Origin: Lachnospiraceae bacterium
Lineage (GTDB): Bacteria > Bacillota > Clostridia > Lachnospirales > Lachnospiraceae
NCBI GenBank assembly: GCA_910575565.1
Contig: CAJTFL010000001.1
Location: 124,001 to 188,000, forward strand
Reading direction: 5' to 3'
Length of the DNA stretch: 64,000 nucleotides
Shown: positions 53,362 through 62,176 of the stretch, in pieces
Position numbering within the stretch: position 1 is the stretch's first letter
How the letters are laid out: each line of letters begins with the position of its first letter
The notes under the pieces: generated by a model
Databases searched by the model: none
What the model was told of the DNA's origin: nothing
The model's input: the letters and a program-made list of their open reading frames with translations, nothing else
Made by a program: the position numbers and the translations under genes

Positions 53362-54459
53362 ATGAGCGACAGGCAGAAATCGCTGCCGGATATCCGGGAA
53401 TGTTATCCGATTTTGCCGTCTATGCTGCGCAAATACGATAAATTCGGGCGCAGGGATCGTTTTACGGGGGAGACGGCGGAGGATTTTCGGCAGTGGGGAG
53501 AAAAGGCAAAGAAGGTTTTATGGGGACTTTTAGGGCTGGATAAGATGGAATCCTGTCCATTGGATCCGGTGACGGATGAGGTGGTTATGCTTCCGGGGGA
53601 TATCCGGAGGGAGCACCTTCGGATCCAGGTGGAACCGGAAGTGTGGATGCCCATGTATATCCTGATCCCAGCAGGGGCATCCTTAAAATCCCGCCCCTTC
53701 CTCTGTCCCCCTGGCCATAACGGGGCGGGTAAGTATTCCGTGGCAGGCCTTAGGGAATACGGGACGGTTAAGGAGCGCATAGAGCTTTACCGGTACGATT
53801 ACGGATATCAGCTTGCCCGGCTGGGGTACGTGGCCGTCTGCCCGGACTGCAGGGGCTTTGGAGAGCGGCGGGAGGAAAGGGAGGACGCTTTCCATCCGGA
53901 GCTTGGAATGAAAGGGGACTGCTATTGGCTGGCGCATATGGGAGAACCGCTAGGCATCCCGGTAGCCGGGATGCTGGCCTGGGATCTGATGCGTGCCGTG
54001 GATTACCTGTACTGGCGCGGGGAATGGGATGGGGCACGCTGCGGCTGCCTGGGGTTTTCCGGCGGAGGGATGCAGGCTCTTATGGCATCGGCGCTGGATG
54101 AGCGTATCCGTCTGGTGGTGATCAGTGGTTACTTATATGGCTATAAGGATGCGCTGCTGCGTTTGAACCGGAACTGTTCCTGTAATTACGTTCCCCACCT
54201 GTGGGAACACTGGGATATGGGGGATATCGCCAGCCTGATTGCCCCAAGGCCGTTTTGGATCCAGTCCGGGAAAGAGGATCGGCTAAACGGCCCTAGGGGA
54301 ATTGATAACGTGACGGAACAGGTGGAGATAATCCGCAGGGCATACCGGCTTTTCGGAGCCGAGGATCGGCTGCTCCATGAAATCTGTCCCGGCGGCCATC
54401 GGTGGAATGGGGAGAATTTAGAGAGAAATCTGGAAAAATTAGGAAATCTTGAAAATTAG
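53362..54459 (+). CDS. Alpha/beta hydrolase, acetyl-xylan-esterase/dienelactone-hydrolase like
   Basis: I chose ATG 53362 after CAGGAGGGTAGAA over two earlier in-frame ATGs. The nucleophile elbow is GFSGGGMQAL near residue 230, the acid is in SGKEDRLNG near 318 and the His in CPGGHRW near 350. A CPPGHNGAGKY loop near 120 likely forms the oxyanion region. There is no signal peptide, so it is cytoplasmic. It may deacylate the compound sensed or imported by its neighbours, although this is inference. Confidence 0.82.
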   Translation: MSDRQKSLPDIRECYPILPSMLRKYDKFGRRDRFTGETAEDFRQWGEKAKKVLWGLLGLDKMESCPLDPVTDEVVMLPGDIRREHLRIQVEPEVWMPMYILIPAGASLKSRPFLCPPGHNGAGKYSVAGLREYGTVKERIELYRYDYGYQLARLGYVAVCPDCRGFGERREEREDAFHPELGMKGDCYWLAHMGEPLGIPVAGMLAWDLMRAVDYLYWRGEWDGARCGCLGFSGGGMQALMASALDERIRLVVISGYLYGYKDALLRLNRNCSCNYVPHLWEHWDMGDIASLIAPRPFWIQSGKEDRLNGPRGIDNVTEQVEIIRRAYRLFGAEDRLLHEICPGGHRWNGENLERNLEKLGNLEN

Positions 54460-54490
54460 AAACATTTTCTGCGGATAGGAGGATCTGGAT

Positions 54491-55006
54491 ATGGGAAAGC
54501 GTCTGCTGATTGTGGTGGATATGCAGAAGGATTTTATTGACGGAAGCCTGGGAACGGTGGAGGCTAAGGCCATTGTGCCCCGTGTAGCCAGCAGGGTAAG
54601 GGAGTATACGGAAGCCGGAGATGAGGTGGTGTTCACGATGGATACCCATTTTCAGGATTATTTGGATACTTTGGAAGGAAAGAAGCTTCCCGTATCCCAT
54701 TGCCAAAAGGGAACTTCGGGCTGGGAGCTTTGCGGGGAGCTGGCTGGCATAGTGGGCAGGCGGTTTGAGAAGGGAACCTTCGGGAGCCTGGAATGCATGG
54801 AATATGCGGCTAAGGGAGCGTATGCGTCGGTGGAACTGATTGGGCTGTGCACGGATATCTGTGTAATTTCCAATGCCATGTTAATCAAGGCGGCCATGCC
54901 TCAGACAACCGTCCAGGTACGGAAAGACTGCTGTGCGGGCGTGACGCGGGAGAGCCACGAAAACGCCTTAAAGGCTATGGCGATGTGCCAGATTGATATC
55001 GTTTAG
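54491..55006 (+). CDS. Isochorismatase-family cysteine hydrolase (nicotinamidase-like)
   Basis: The catalytic triad fits: Asp in LLIVVDMQKDF (residue 10), Lys in FEKGTFGS near 94-96 and Cys in LIGLCTDICV near 119. At 171 residues it is at the short end of the family. ATG 54491 follows ATAGGAGGATCTGGAT. It may be a nicotinamidase or act on another amide. The stop codon is part of a short tandem repeat. Confidence 0.85.
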   Translation: MGKRLLIVVDMQKDFIDGSLGTVEAKAIVPRVASRVREYTEAGDEVVFTMDTHFQDYLDTLEGKKLPVSHCQKGTSGWELCGELAGIVGRRFEKGTFGSLECMEYAAKGAYASVELIGLCTDICVISNAMLIKAAMPQTTVQVRKDCCAGVTRESHENALKAMAMCQIDIV

Positions 55007-55036
55007 TATCGTTTAGTATCGTCTAGTATCGTTTAG
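54997..55036 (+). repeat. Four tandem copies of TATCGTTTAG
   Basis: The 10-base unit TATCGTTTAG occurs four times in a row (third copy TATCGTCTAG). The first copy encodes the last codons and stop of the hydrolase gene, so slippage here would add extra stop codons without harm. Confidence 0.85.
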
Positions 55037-55083
55037 TGTTCGGATGGAACACTGGTGAGAAATCCATAAAGGAGGCTATGGTG

Positions 55084-55722
55084 ATGGGGAAAGATCATTT
55101 TGTGATTACTATCGGAAGGCAGTACGGAAGCGGAGGACGGATTACCGGAAAGATGCTGGCGGAGGATCTGGGAATCCATTTTTATGATGAAGAAATTTTA
55201 AAGATGACTTCGGAGACCAGTGCCATCGGGGAGCAGTATTTCCGCCTGGCAGATGAGAAAGCCGGGAATAACCTGCTGTACCGGGTGATGAAGGAGATGA
55301 AGCCGGATTTATACCTTCCCAAAAAGGATGAGAAGCTGACCACGCCGGAAAATCTTTTCCGTTTCCAGTCGGAGGTTATCCGAAAAATCGCATCGGAGGA
55401 AACCTGCATTATCGCCGGGCGCTGCGCGGACTATGTGCTGGAGCAGGAAAATTTAGACGAGCTGATCCGGATTTTCGTTTACGCCAATATGGATACCCGG
55501 GTGCGCCGGGTCATGGATGTGGATAAGGTAGACGAGAAGGAAGCCTTAAAGCGGATTAGGCGGATTGATAAGGAGAGGAAAGAGTACTGCCGTTATTTCG
55601 CTGGCAGGGACTGGATGAACATGGAGCATTACGATTTGCCCATTAACAGCAGCCGGCTGGAGTTTGACGAGATGGTGGTTTTGATTAAGGATTATGTTCG
55701 GTTAAAAGGGTTTTCTGTTTAA
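55084..55722 (+). CDS. Cytidylate kinase-like family protein
   Basis: ATG 55084 lies eight bases after GGAGG; ATG 55078 is too close. A P-loop-like start ITIGRQYGSGGRITGKMLAEDL is followed by FRFQSEVIRKIA and IIAGRCADYVL, as in the Cytidylate_kin_2 group. Its 212 residues fit. These proteins resemble Cmk, but their substrate is unproven. Confidence 0.85.
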   Translation: MGKDHFVITIGRQYGSGGRITGKMLAEDLGIHFYDEEILKMTSETSAIGEQYFRLADEKAGNNLLYRVMKEMKPDLYLPKKDEKLTTPENLFRFQSEVIRKIASEETCIIAGRCADYVLEQENLDELIRIFVYANMDTRVRRVMDVDKVDEKEALKRIRRIDKERKEYCRYFAGRDWMNMEHYDLPINSSRLEFDEMVVLIKDYVRLKGFSV

Positions 55723-55751
55723 GGTGAATTAAATATAATTTTCAATAAATA

Positions 55752-55908
55752 GTTTTGCTTTTCCGCTGCGCCAGGCGATATTCCATCGTCACCGCGCTCT
55801 CGCTCCGCCAGTGGCGTAGCGGACGCTAAACTCGTGAAAAACCTCGTTAAGCGCCGACGTTTCAGGAGGGGTTCCTCATGGAATATGGCCTGGCTCCGCT
55901 GCGGTACT
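55752..55908 (-). repeat. Palindromic repeat family B, copy 3
   Basis: Inverted full copy of 18655-18803, bounded by CCAGGCGATATTCCATC and ATGGAATATGGCCTGG. It directly adjoins family A copy 3, repeating the A-B order at 18.3-18.8 kb. Confidence 0.85.
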
Positions 55909-55937
55909 GGCAAGCGAAAAATGACCTTCCGCAAGCC

Positions 55938-56218
55938 AGTCCCTAGCCGTCTGTGGTGCGTGTACACTAAGAAAACCGTATAAAACGGCGGCACTTAGCG
56001 AGGTCCTTTCGAGCTTAGTGTCCGTTCCGTTTTATGTCGAGCGAGAGCGCGTTTTCGTGTGTACATCCACCACAGGCGGCGAACTCGTCAGCCTACGTGT
56101 TTCCCCTAAACCAGCAAACGCATCGTAAGAAACACCAGCTAACTCCATCCATTCTTAAATATCATTCGAAACAACCCAGCATCAAAATCCACCTTACCAA
56201 TTATCCAGGTTGACAAAG
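55938..56218 (-). repeat. Palindromic repeat family A, copy 3
   Basis: Inverted copy of 18312-18600, with the same palindromic core and the outer TTGACAAAGCATTA-type edge. With B3 it fills the gap between the convergent kinase-like and acyl-ligase genes (55723-56268). Confidence 0.85.
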
Positions 56219-56268
56219 CATTAATTCTCCCCCAGCTATCCAAGCAAACAAAGCATTAAATTTTCTTT

Positions 56269-57789
56269 CTAAAACCGTTTGATTTTCCTAGCGGCGGTTT
56301 TCTCAAATTCCTGCTCCCGGACAATGAAATGATGGATCCGCTTGTATGTAGGCATATCCTGGTTAAATTCATCAATGAGTGCCTGAAGCTGTTCCTGGAC
56401 ATTGGAAATCCCTGCTTTTTCGGCGTATTCCCTGTCCGGAAAAATTTCCGCTTCGATGACGTTCCCTTTTTCCCGCACCAGTATTTCCTTCACCAATGGG
56501 GAGCGGGACAGCTGGTTTTCCAGTTCTTCAGGGGAAACGTTTTCCCCGTTTGCCAGGATGATTAAGTTCTTCTTCCGGCCTGTGATGTAGACGTAATTGT
56601 TTTCGTCCACATAGCCTAGGTCTCCGGTTTTCAGCCATCCATCTTCCAAGGCCTCGGCGGTTTCCTCTGGCATCTTATAGTATCCCATCATTACGCTGGA
56701 GCCTTTTACCCACAGCTCATGGCCCACTACCTTAGCCTGGCAGTTGGGGAGAAGCTTTCCTACGGAGCCCTTTTCGTTTGCCCATGCTAAGTTGGTGCTG
56801 ATTACCGGAGAACATTCGGTCATGCCGTAGCCCTGGAGGATGGTGACGCCGTATTCCCCGAACCGCTCAATGTATTCCGGGTCAAGGTAAGCGCCGCCGC
56901 TGCAGATGGTGGTCAGCCGTCCCCCAAGGGCGGACTTGGCGATAAGGGGCTTTGGCGTCCCGGCGGGAGCCTGGCGGTGAGCTTCTTCCAGCTTTGTCAG
57001 GATGGACTGGATGATCATGGGAACCATCAGCACGATTTCCGGCTGGAACAGGCTTAAGTTTTTCTGCACCCGCATGATGGAGTCATTGATGCAGATGGTC
57101 GTGCCGATGTAAAGGCCTTTTACAATATCCATGGTCAGGCAGTATACGTGGTTGATGGGAAGCATGGTCATGGTGACGGTTCCGGTGGGGATCTTCATGT
57201 CCAGGCATACGGCGTTGTCGGTAAGGTTCTGGTGGCTTAGCATTACGCCCTTGCTGATCCCGGTAGTGCCGGAGGTGAACAGGATGGTAGCCAGCTGATC
57301 AGGACTTACCATTCCCTCATAGCTTCCGGCATGGCGCGCGAGAAGGGCGGAGAGGGAGAGCGTCGGCGGGGCATCTTCCCTGGCCTGCATGGAGATGACT
57401 TGGGAAATTTTCGGGCAATGCTCCCGGAGCCCGGCGGCCACATCGGCCCGGATTTCATCATAAATCAGCATTTCCACATCGGCCCGGTTTAATAGCTCCC
57501 AGATGGCCGGAGCCGGAAGCTGGGCATCTATGGGAACGGCCACGCTGCCGCTTCCGGTGATGCCAAAGTAACTGATAATCCACGGGTAAGAGGTGACGCC
57601 AAGCAAAGCGATATGCTTTCCGCCCATGCCAAGGCTTTCCACCATCCGGCTGACGGCCATGGAATCCCGGTTTAAGTCCAGGTAGGTTTTTTCAACGACT
57701 TCTTTCTTTTCTTTATAGCGGAATGCAGCCTGGCTGCCGAAACATAAGGCTCCGTGGCGGATAACATCCTGCAGTGTTTTTACTTCCAT
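56269..57789 (-). CDS. AMP-binding acyl-activating ligase
   Basis: ATG 57789 follows AAAGGAGAATTTT. The 506 residues hold the adenylation motifs: A3 FTSGTTGISKGVMLSH, A5-like GYGMTECSPV, A7-like KTGDLGYVDE and A8-like ITGRKKNLIILANGENVSPEE. A catalytic Lys is in ARKIKRF at the C-terminus. It could charge the carrier protein encoded next to it, or CoA, with a fatty or amino acid. It is last in the putative minus-strand acyl cluster. Confidence 0.9.
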   Translation of the reverse strand: MEVKTLQDVIRHGALCFGSQAAFRYKEKKEVVEKTYLDLNRDSMAVSRMVESLGMGGKHIALLGVTSYPWIISYFGITGSGSVAVPIDAQLPAPAIWELLNRADVEMLIYDEIRADVAAGLREHCPKISQVISMQAREDAPPTLSLSALLARHAGSYEGMVSPDQLATILFTSGTTGISKGVMLSHQNLTDNAVCLDMKIPTGTVTMTMLPINHVYCLTMDIVKGLYIGTTICINDSIMRVQKNLSLFQPEIVLMVPMIIQSILTKLEEAHRQAPAGTPKPLIAKSALGGRLTTICSGGAYLDPEYIERFGEYGVTILQGYGMTECSPVISTNLAWANEKGSVGKLLPNCQAKVVGHELWVKGSSVMMGYYKMPEETAEALEDGWLKTGDLGYVDENNYVYITGRKKNLIILANGENVSPEELENQLSRSPLVKEILVREKGNVIEAEIFPDREYAEKAGISNVQEQLQALIDEFNQDMPTYKRIHHFIVREQEFEKTAARKIKRF

Positions 57790-58036
57790 AAAATTCTCCT
57801 TTGCGAACATTTTTTGATGTTCTTGGTTGCGAGTGGTTTATCCCAATAGTTTGAGCGTCTGCTTTATCTGCCTATATCATGTATGGGCAAATGCGGCTAT
57901 CCATCTTGGTCATCTGCTTTACTTGCCCATATTCGGGCAGACTTGATATAGGCAAATGCGGCTGTCTATTTTGATCGTTATTAATGCTTTTTCACTGTGC
58001 CATCCCATAGTTTATCGTTATTTACGCAACGCAGTA

Positions 58037-58201
58037 CTAGTGTACTGACACATTTACATTTCGTCAAATGACTTGCCTGAATTTCCATCTGCCATGTTGT
58101 CGTCGGTCAACGATGCCACCGCATCGCCTCCCTCCTCCGCCTTGCAGGCTGAAAATTCATTCTGCGTCATTTAACTGAAAATAAATGTGTCAGCACACTA
58201 G
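58037..58201. repeat. 165-base palindromic element (singleton E)
   Basis: The ends CTAGTGTACTGACACATTTA (58037-58056) and TAAATGTGTCAGCACACTAG (58182-58201) are inverted copies with one mismatch. It lies between the ligase and the carrier protein gene. The rest of 57790-58285 contains no supported gene; a repeated phrase GGCAAATGCGGCT occurs at 57887 and 57952. Confidence 0.75.
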
Positions 58202-58285
58202 CCGGGGCGCAGCGGGCGTTAAGTTCATGGAAGAGCGGATTAAACTTGTGAAAGTTCGGATTAAGTGCCGGCGCATCAGGGCAGA

Positions 58286-58513
58286 TTACTCCTGCAGGGA
58301 TTGGATGTAAGCGATGGCGTCCCCCACGGTTTTTACGTTTACCACGTCCCGCTCGTTGACTTCAATGTCAAACTGATCTTCCAGCTGGCCGACCATGCTC
58401 ATAAAGTCATAGGAGTTAAAGCCCAGATCCTCTACGAAGCGGGATGATTCGGTGATGTTTTCCGGCTCTGCCTCCACATATTCACAGATTACGCTTTTTA
58501 ATTCTTCTAACAT
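58286..58513 (-). CDS. Acyl carrier protein
   Basis: A 75-residue carrier with the phosphopantetheine serine in GFNSYDFMSM (Ser34), where the usual DSL is NSY. ATG 58513 follows AAAAGGAAGGTACTGCGT. It is acidic and helical as expected. Lying between a ligase and a condensation domain, it is probably a dedicated carrier for this cluster rather than the fatty-acid ACP. Confidence 0.92.
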   Translation of the reverse strand: MLEELKSVICEYVEAEPENITESSRFVEDLGFNSYDFMSMVGQLEDQFDIEVNERDVVNVKTVGDAIAYIQSLQE

Positions 58514-58572
58514 ACGCAGTACCTTCCTTTTAAATTAAATTGTTAATAAATGGATATTATCACTCACGGCAA

Positions 58573-58720
58573 AGCCGTTCGTTAGCTTACGAAGTTCGCC
58601 CTTGCAAGCAAGCGAACTTCTTGTAAGCTATATTCCAGGAACCGCTTCGCGAACCCTGTCATTAGATTTACGGCGCTTCGCTCCTTTTATCGAAATTTGC
58701 TCCGCAAATTCCGATAAGCT
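58573..58720. repeat. Intercistronic hairpin region
   Basis: A 17-base inverted pair TAGCTTACGAAGTTCGC and GCGAACTTCTTGTAAGCTA (2-base bulge) lies at 58573-58630, followed by AATTTGCTCCGCAAATT near 58692-58708. It separates the condensation gene from the carrier gene and may modulate mRNA processing. Confidence 0.6.
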
Positions 58721-58723
58721 ATA

Positions 58724-60130
58724 TTAAGCCCACTGGATGATTTCCCCAACTGTCCGGCTGCAGTCCTCTACGCCGCGGAACATGATCCGGCACAGGAAGT
58801 AATAGATATCCTGCAGTTTTTCCGGGGTGACTACGCCGGTTTGGTATTCAAAACAGAAATCCATGCCATTGTCGGAGGGATTTTCATTTACGGTAAGGTA
58901 TAAAGTGTGGGCGGCGGCGCCGTTGGTATACCGTGTTGTCCGGTACTGGATGCCCTCCAGCTTATCCAGCCCAGGGCCGTCGTAGCGCATGGAAAGGGGC
59001 TGGTAGGTGAGAGATAACGGCTCGTAGGTCTGCCCGTCCTTTAAATGGTAGTATTCTTTGCGGTAGTAGTAGTATTCGGAGGGGCTGAAATTGGCATGGC
59101 GGAAATACTGGTTCTGCATATCCCGGATTTTGTAAATGCCCTCCATAAAGCTGTCTTCCTTTGGCACAATGGTGCGGAAGGGGAAGCAGTGGATTCGGCT
59201 GCCGCCGCAGCGTTTTTCCGAGAGGGTGGCACGGCGGGCGATGGTGGTGGTGACGGAGATGTCGTCTACGTCATTTTCTTTCTGCAGATAAGTCCTAAGC
59301 CCCATGAGCAGCAGGCAGGTCATGGAAACCTGCCGTTCATTGCAGAAGTTATGCAGACGCTGGGCAGGCTCCGCCTCTAAGTGGAAGGTGGTGATATTGG
59401 CATCCACATTGTCCGAGGTGTTGGTGGCTGCCCTAAGGTTTGGGTTGTTGGTAGCTTTCCGCTCTGCCTCCAGCTTGCCGGGGCCGTAAATATCGGCAAA
59501 GATAGGCTCGGAGGAAGAGATAAGCTTCTGGAAAAATTCCCGATCCCTTTGGCAGGAGGGTGAGCCTTCTTCATAGGCAAGATCCTTTTGGAGCTGCTTT
59601 AAATAGGAGGTCATTTCCTTGGGATACTTAATATCATCATACACCCTTTGGCAGTACAGTTCAATCACATCCCGGTAAAATACAATCAGGGACTGGGCAT
59701 CCATGGTCATGTGATCCACACAGACGTAAATCCCCTGGAAGCCGTCGGGAAGCTTGATCATGACGACATGGTGCATAGGGGAGTCGAAGCGCTCGAAGGG
59801 GGTCTTCGTCCATTCTTCCATCTTTTCCCGGGCCGCATCCATCGTCCAGCCAGTGAAGTCGAAATGCTCTACCGGCGCGTCCTCCTGCTTTACCACATAT
59901 TGCCAGATCGTCCCCTCTTTATCCTTGGCGAAACGGAGCCGCATGGATTCGCATCGGCTGATAGCTTCCTGGATGCTTTCCTCCAAAAGCTTCCGGTCTA
60001 AGTCCACCTGTATGGTCAGGCTGGCTCCGATGTTTAGTACCTGTTTCTTGGGGCAGTATTTTAAGCAGTAGAAATGCAGTTTTTGCGCATTGGTTAACGG
60101 GTAAACTTTATTTCCTTTTCTGGTTTTCAT
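58724..60130 (-). CDS. Free-standing condensation-domain protein
   Basis: A 468-residue protein of the NRPS condensation superfamily. The active-site motif HHxxxDG appears as DHMTMDA (residues 139-145), keeping the catalytic second His and the Asp. The start matches C-domain style (YPLTNAQKLHFY), and FPFRTIVP near 333 lies in the expected later motif. It could join an acyl group on the carrier protein to an amine or alcohol. Its ATG overlaps the hydrolase stop (ATGA), so the two are co-translated. Confidence 0.85.
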   Translation of the reverse strand: MKTRKGNKVYPLTNAQKLHFYCLKYCPKKQVLNIGASLTIQVDLDRKLLEESIQEAISRCESMRLRFAKDKEGTIWQYVVKQEDAPVEHFDFTGWTMDAAREKMEEWTKTPFERFDSPMHHVVMIKLPDGFQGIYVCVDHMTMDAQSLIVFYRDVIELYCQRVYDDIKYPKEMTSYLKQLQKDLAYEEGSPSCQRDREFFQKLISSSEPIFADIYGPGKLEAERKATNNPNLRAATNTSDNVDANITTFHLEAEPAQRLHNFCNERQVSMTCLLLMGLRTYLQKENDVDDISVTTTIARRATLSEKRCGGSRIHCFPFRTIVPKEDSFMEGIYKIRDMQNQYFRHANFSPSEYYYYRKEYYHLKDGQTYEPLSLTYQPLSMRYDGPGLDKLEGIQYRTTRYTNGAAAHTLYLTVNENPSDNGMDFCFEYQTGVVTPEKLQDIYYFLCRIMFRGVEDCSRTVGEIIQWA

Positions 60131-61176
60131 GAAATAGGCTCTCCTTTTTTGATAAACGAGGTGATGAAGGAACGGATGGCATTTTCGTATGCTTCGGTGT
60201 CTTTATAGTAGGCTTCCGCATGGCTGGCTCCAGGGATGATTACCAGCTTTTTCTCGGAACGGCAGGCTCCGTAAAGCTGGTAGACGAAGGAGCAGGGGAC
60301 GAAAGTATCCGCATCCCCGTGGATAAACAGGATAGGAACCTGTGCCTTGGCGACTTCCCGCCGGGCATTGCATTCGTCCAGACCGTACCCTGCTTCCCGC
60401 TTGGACATCCAGTTGGCGATATTCATCAGGGGGAAGGAGGGGAGGTGGTACATGGTCTTTAGCACGGACTGGAATACTTCGTAGGCGGAGGTAAAAGCGC
60501 AGTCGGACACGATTGCCTTTACCTGCTTTGGAAGCTCCAGCCCGGAGGCCATAAGCACTGTGGAAGCTCCCATGGAAATTCCTTGGAGCAGGATGCGGCA
60601 GTTTTCGCCCAAGCGTTTTACGGCATACTCCATCCAAAGCTTGGCATCCATCCGATCCAGGCAGCCAAAGCCGATATATGTGCCTTCGCTTTTCCCGTGG
60701 GAACGCTCATCCACAATCAGCAGATGGAAGCCTTCCTTTAAATAAAACTTTGCCAGGGAGGAATAGTCGTTCAGCCCTTCGCTGGTGTAGCCGTGAAAGC
60801 AGATGGCAATCCGGTCAGAGCTGTCTTCCTGGCCGCCGCAGGGGAAAAATATGCCGTGGAGCCGCAGTCCGTCCGCTGAGGGAATAAACACCTCCTCCTG
60901 GGGCTGCTGCCTAAGCCATTCTTTATCTGCCCGGATTCCCGGTATGTACTGATCCCAGCTGGTTCCCGACATATCCATGGTGCGCCCCCGGCTGGCGTTT
61001 TTGCGGATCATGGTTCGGCAAAAAAAGTAGCGGGCAAGCCCCAGCTGGCCTAAGGTTCCCAGGGCAATAGCTCCCAGGGCAAAGGTTTTCATTTTTTTCC
61101 CTGCGCGATTTTTCGGCAGTTGTTTTTTGGTCAGAGCATCGGAGCTTAAGTGATTGATAAAAGGCTCATTATTCAT
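60127..61176 (-). CDS. Membrane-anchored alpha/beta hydrolase
   Basis: ATG 61176 follows AAAGGGGGCTTTTCT. A hydrophobic segment near residues 30-48 probably anchors it. The catalytic set is Ser in LLQGISMGAST near 198, Asp in IHGDADTFVP near 290 and His in GASHAEAYY near 322. It may release or trim the product of the condensation step, as a thioesterase-like enzyme, or deacylate a lipid. It has 349 residues. Confidence 0.85.
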   Translation of the reverse strand: MNNEPFINHLSSDALTKKQLPKNRAGKKMKTFALGAIALGTLGQLGLARYFFCRTMIRKNASRGRTMDMSGTSWDQYIPGIRADKEWLRQQPQEEVFIPSADGLRLHGIFFPCGGQEDSSDRIAICFHGYTSEGLNDYSSLAKFYLKEGFHLLIVDERSHGKSEGTYIGFGCLDRMDAKLWMEYAVKRLGENCRILLQGISMGASTVLMASGLELPKQVKAIVSDCAFTSAYEVFQSVLKTMYHLPSFPLMNIANWMSKREAGYGLDECNARREVAKAQVPILFIHGDADTFVPCSFVYQLYGACRSEKKLVIIPGASHAEAYYKDTEAYENAIRSFITSFIKKGEPIS

Positions 61177-61213
61177 AGAAAAGCCCCCTTTCTTAAATGC
61201 GATGTACAATATG

Positions 61214-61475
61214 GTGTCAGATAAGTGTCGTGCTGTCAGATAAGTGTCGTGCTGTCAGATAAGTGTCGTGCTGTCAGATAAGTGTCGTGCTGTCAGATAA
61301 GTGTCGTGTTGTCAGATAAGTGTCGTGTTGTCAGATCAATGCGGTGTTGTCAGATAAGTGTCGTGTTGTCAGATCAATATTATGTTGTCAGATAAGTGTC
61401 GTGTTGTTCGGTAAACGTTGTGTCGTTAGGTGGATGCTGCGTTGCCAAACAAATGTGATACGGTCAAATAAATTC
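61214..61475. repeat. Tandem 19-base repeat array
   Basis: About six almost perfect and eight decaying copies of GTCAGATAAGTGTCGTGCT run head to tail with a strict 19-base period. Copies nearest 61214 are identical; those toward 61475 are increasingly diverged. It fills the gap between the SCP2 gene and the hydrolase gene, inside the presumed operon, and contains no frame. Confidence 0.95.
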
Positions 61476-61477
61476 TG

Positions 61478-61795
61478 TTAAATGAATTTCTGCAGCATCA
61501 TGGCCTTTTCCAGGCTTCCTTCTACCTTAAGCTTACCGATGGTGAAGGCCATGATCGGATCCATCTTTTTTGCGGCCAGTTTGAATAAAGTGTCCGCAGT
61601 GCAGGTAAAGATCACATCCCGGTCATAGTATTCGTAAGGCTCCACATACAAAGCGCCGTCTTTTACCTCGGCGTAGAACGCTCCTTCCCCTTCCCCGGTG
61701 ATGTTAAACTGGAAGGCCAGATGCTCGTGGATTTGGCTTACATCCGCTTTCATAAAAATGGATTTTGCTTTCTGGAATAATTCTTCGTAGGTCAT
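61478..61795 (-). CDS. SCP2 sterol-carrier-like lipid-binding protein
   Basis: A 105-residue SCP2-fold protein: FNITGEGEGAFYAEVKDGALYVEP, then CTADTLFKLAAKKMDPIMAFTIGKLKVEGSLEKAM, the SCP2 core. ATG 61795 follows AAGGAGGATTATCACC. It probably binds the acyl substrate or product of this cluster. It is first in the minus-strand operon. Confidence 0.9.
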   Translation of the reverse strand: MTYEELFQKAKSIFMKADVSQIHEHLAFQFNITGEGEGAFYAEVKDGALYVEPYEYYDRDVIFTCTADTLFKLAAKKMDPIMAFTIGKLKVEGSLEKAMMLQKFI

Positions 61796-61923
61796 GGTGA
61801 TAATCCTCCTTATTTTGTTCTAAAAAATTCAGCAAGTGCGCACGAAAACGCGTTGAACGTAAGTTTTCAGGAAAATTGTAAAAGGTTAGTCTGCTTTAGA
61901 CATTGCTCCTTTGGTCAACAATT

Positions 61924-61983
61924 TTCGACCGATGGTCGAATTGTCTTAGCCATACCTTACCATGTTTTCGACTGGCAGTCAAG
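61924..61983 (-). promoter_or_regulatory. Promoter of the acyl cluster with two TetR-type operators
   Basis: A perfect palindrome TTCGACCGATGGTCGAA is at 61924-61940. A related one, TTCGACTGGCAGTCAA, is at 61967-61982. On the minus strand TTGACT, a 17-base spacer and TAAGGT form a promoter within and between them. This is the layout expected for repression by the neighbouring TetR protein. The plus strand has a TATACT box near 62010 for tetR. Confidence 0.65.
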
Positions 61984-62176
61984 AGTAGAAGTTTTATTTT
62001 TTATCTGCTATACTGAATAGGAAAAGGAATGCTAGAAAAAGGAACGCGTGGAAAGGAAGAAACAGGGCGCGGCAAAGAAGATAGGTAAGAAAGCAGTTAA
62101 GAGAATCGTTTTATTAAGAACAGTTAAGGATAGTTAGAAACAGTTAAGAGAACAGCTAAGAAAGCAGAAAAGGTCG

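Noticed and set aside
61214..61475. Repeat array considered as CRISPR
   Set aside because: Units of 19 bases are directly joined without unique spacers, and no cas genes are near.
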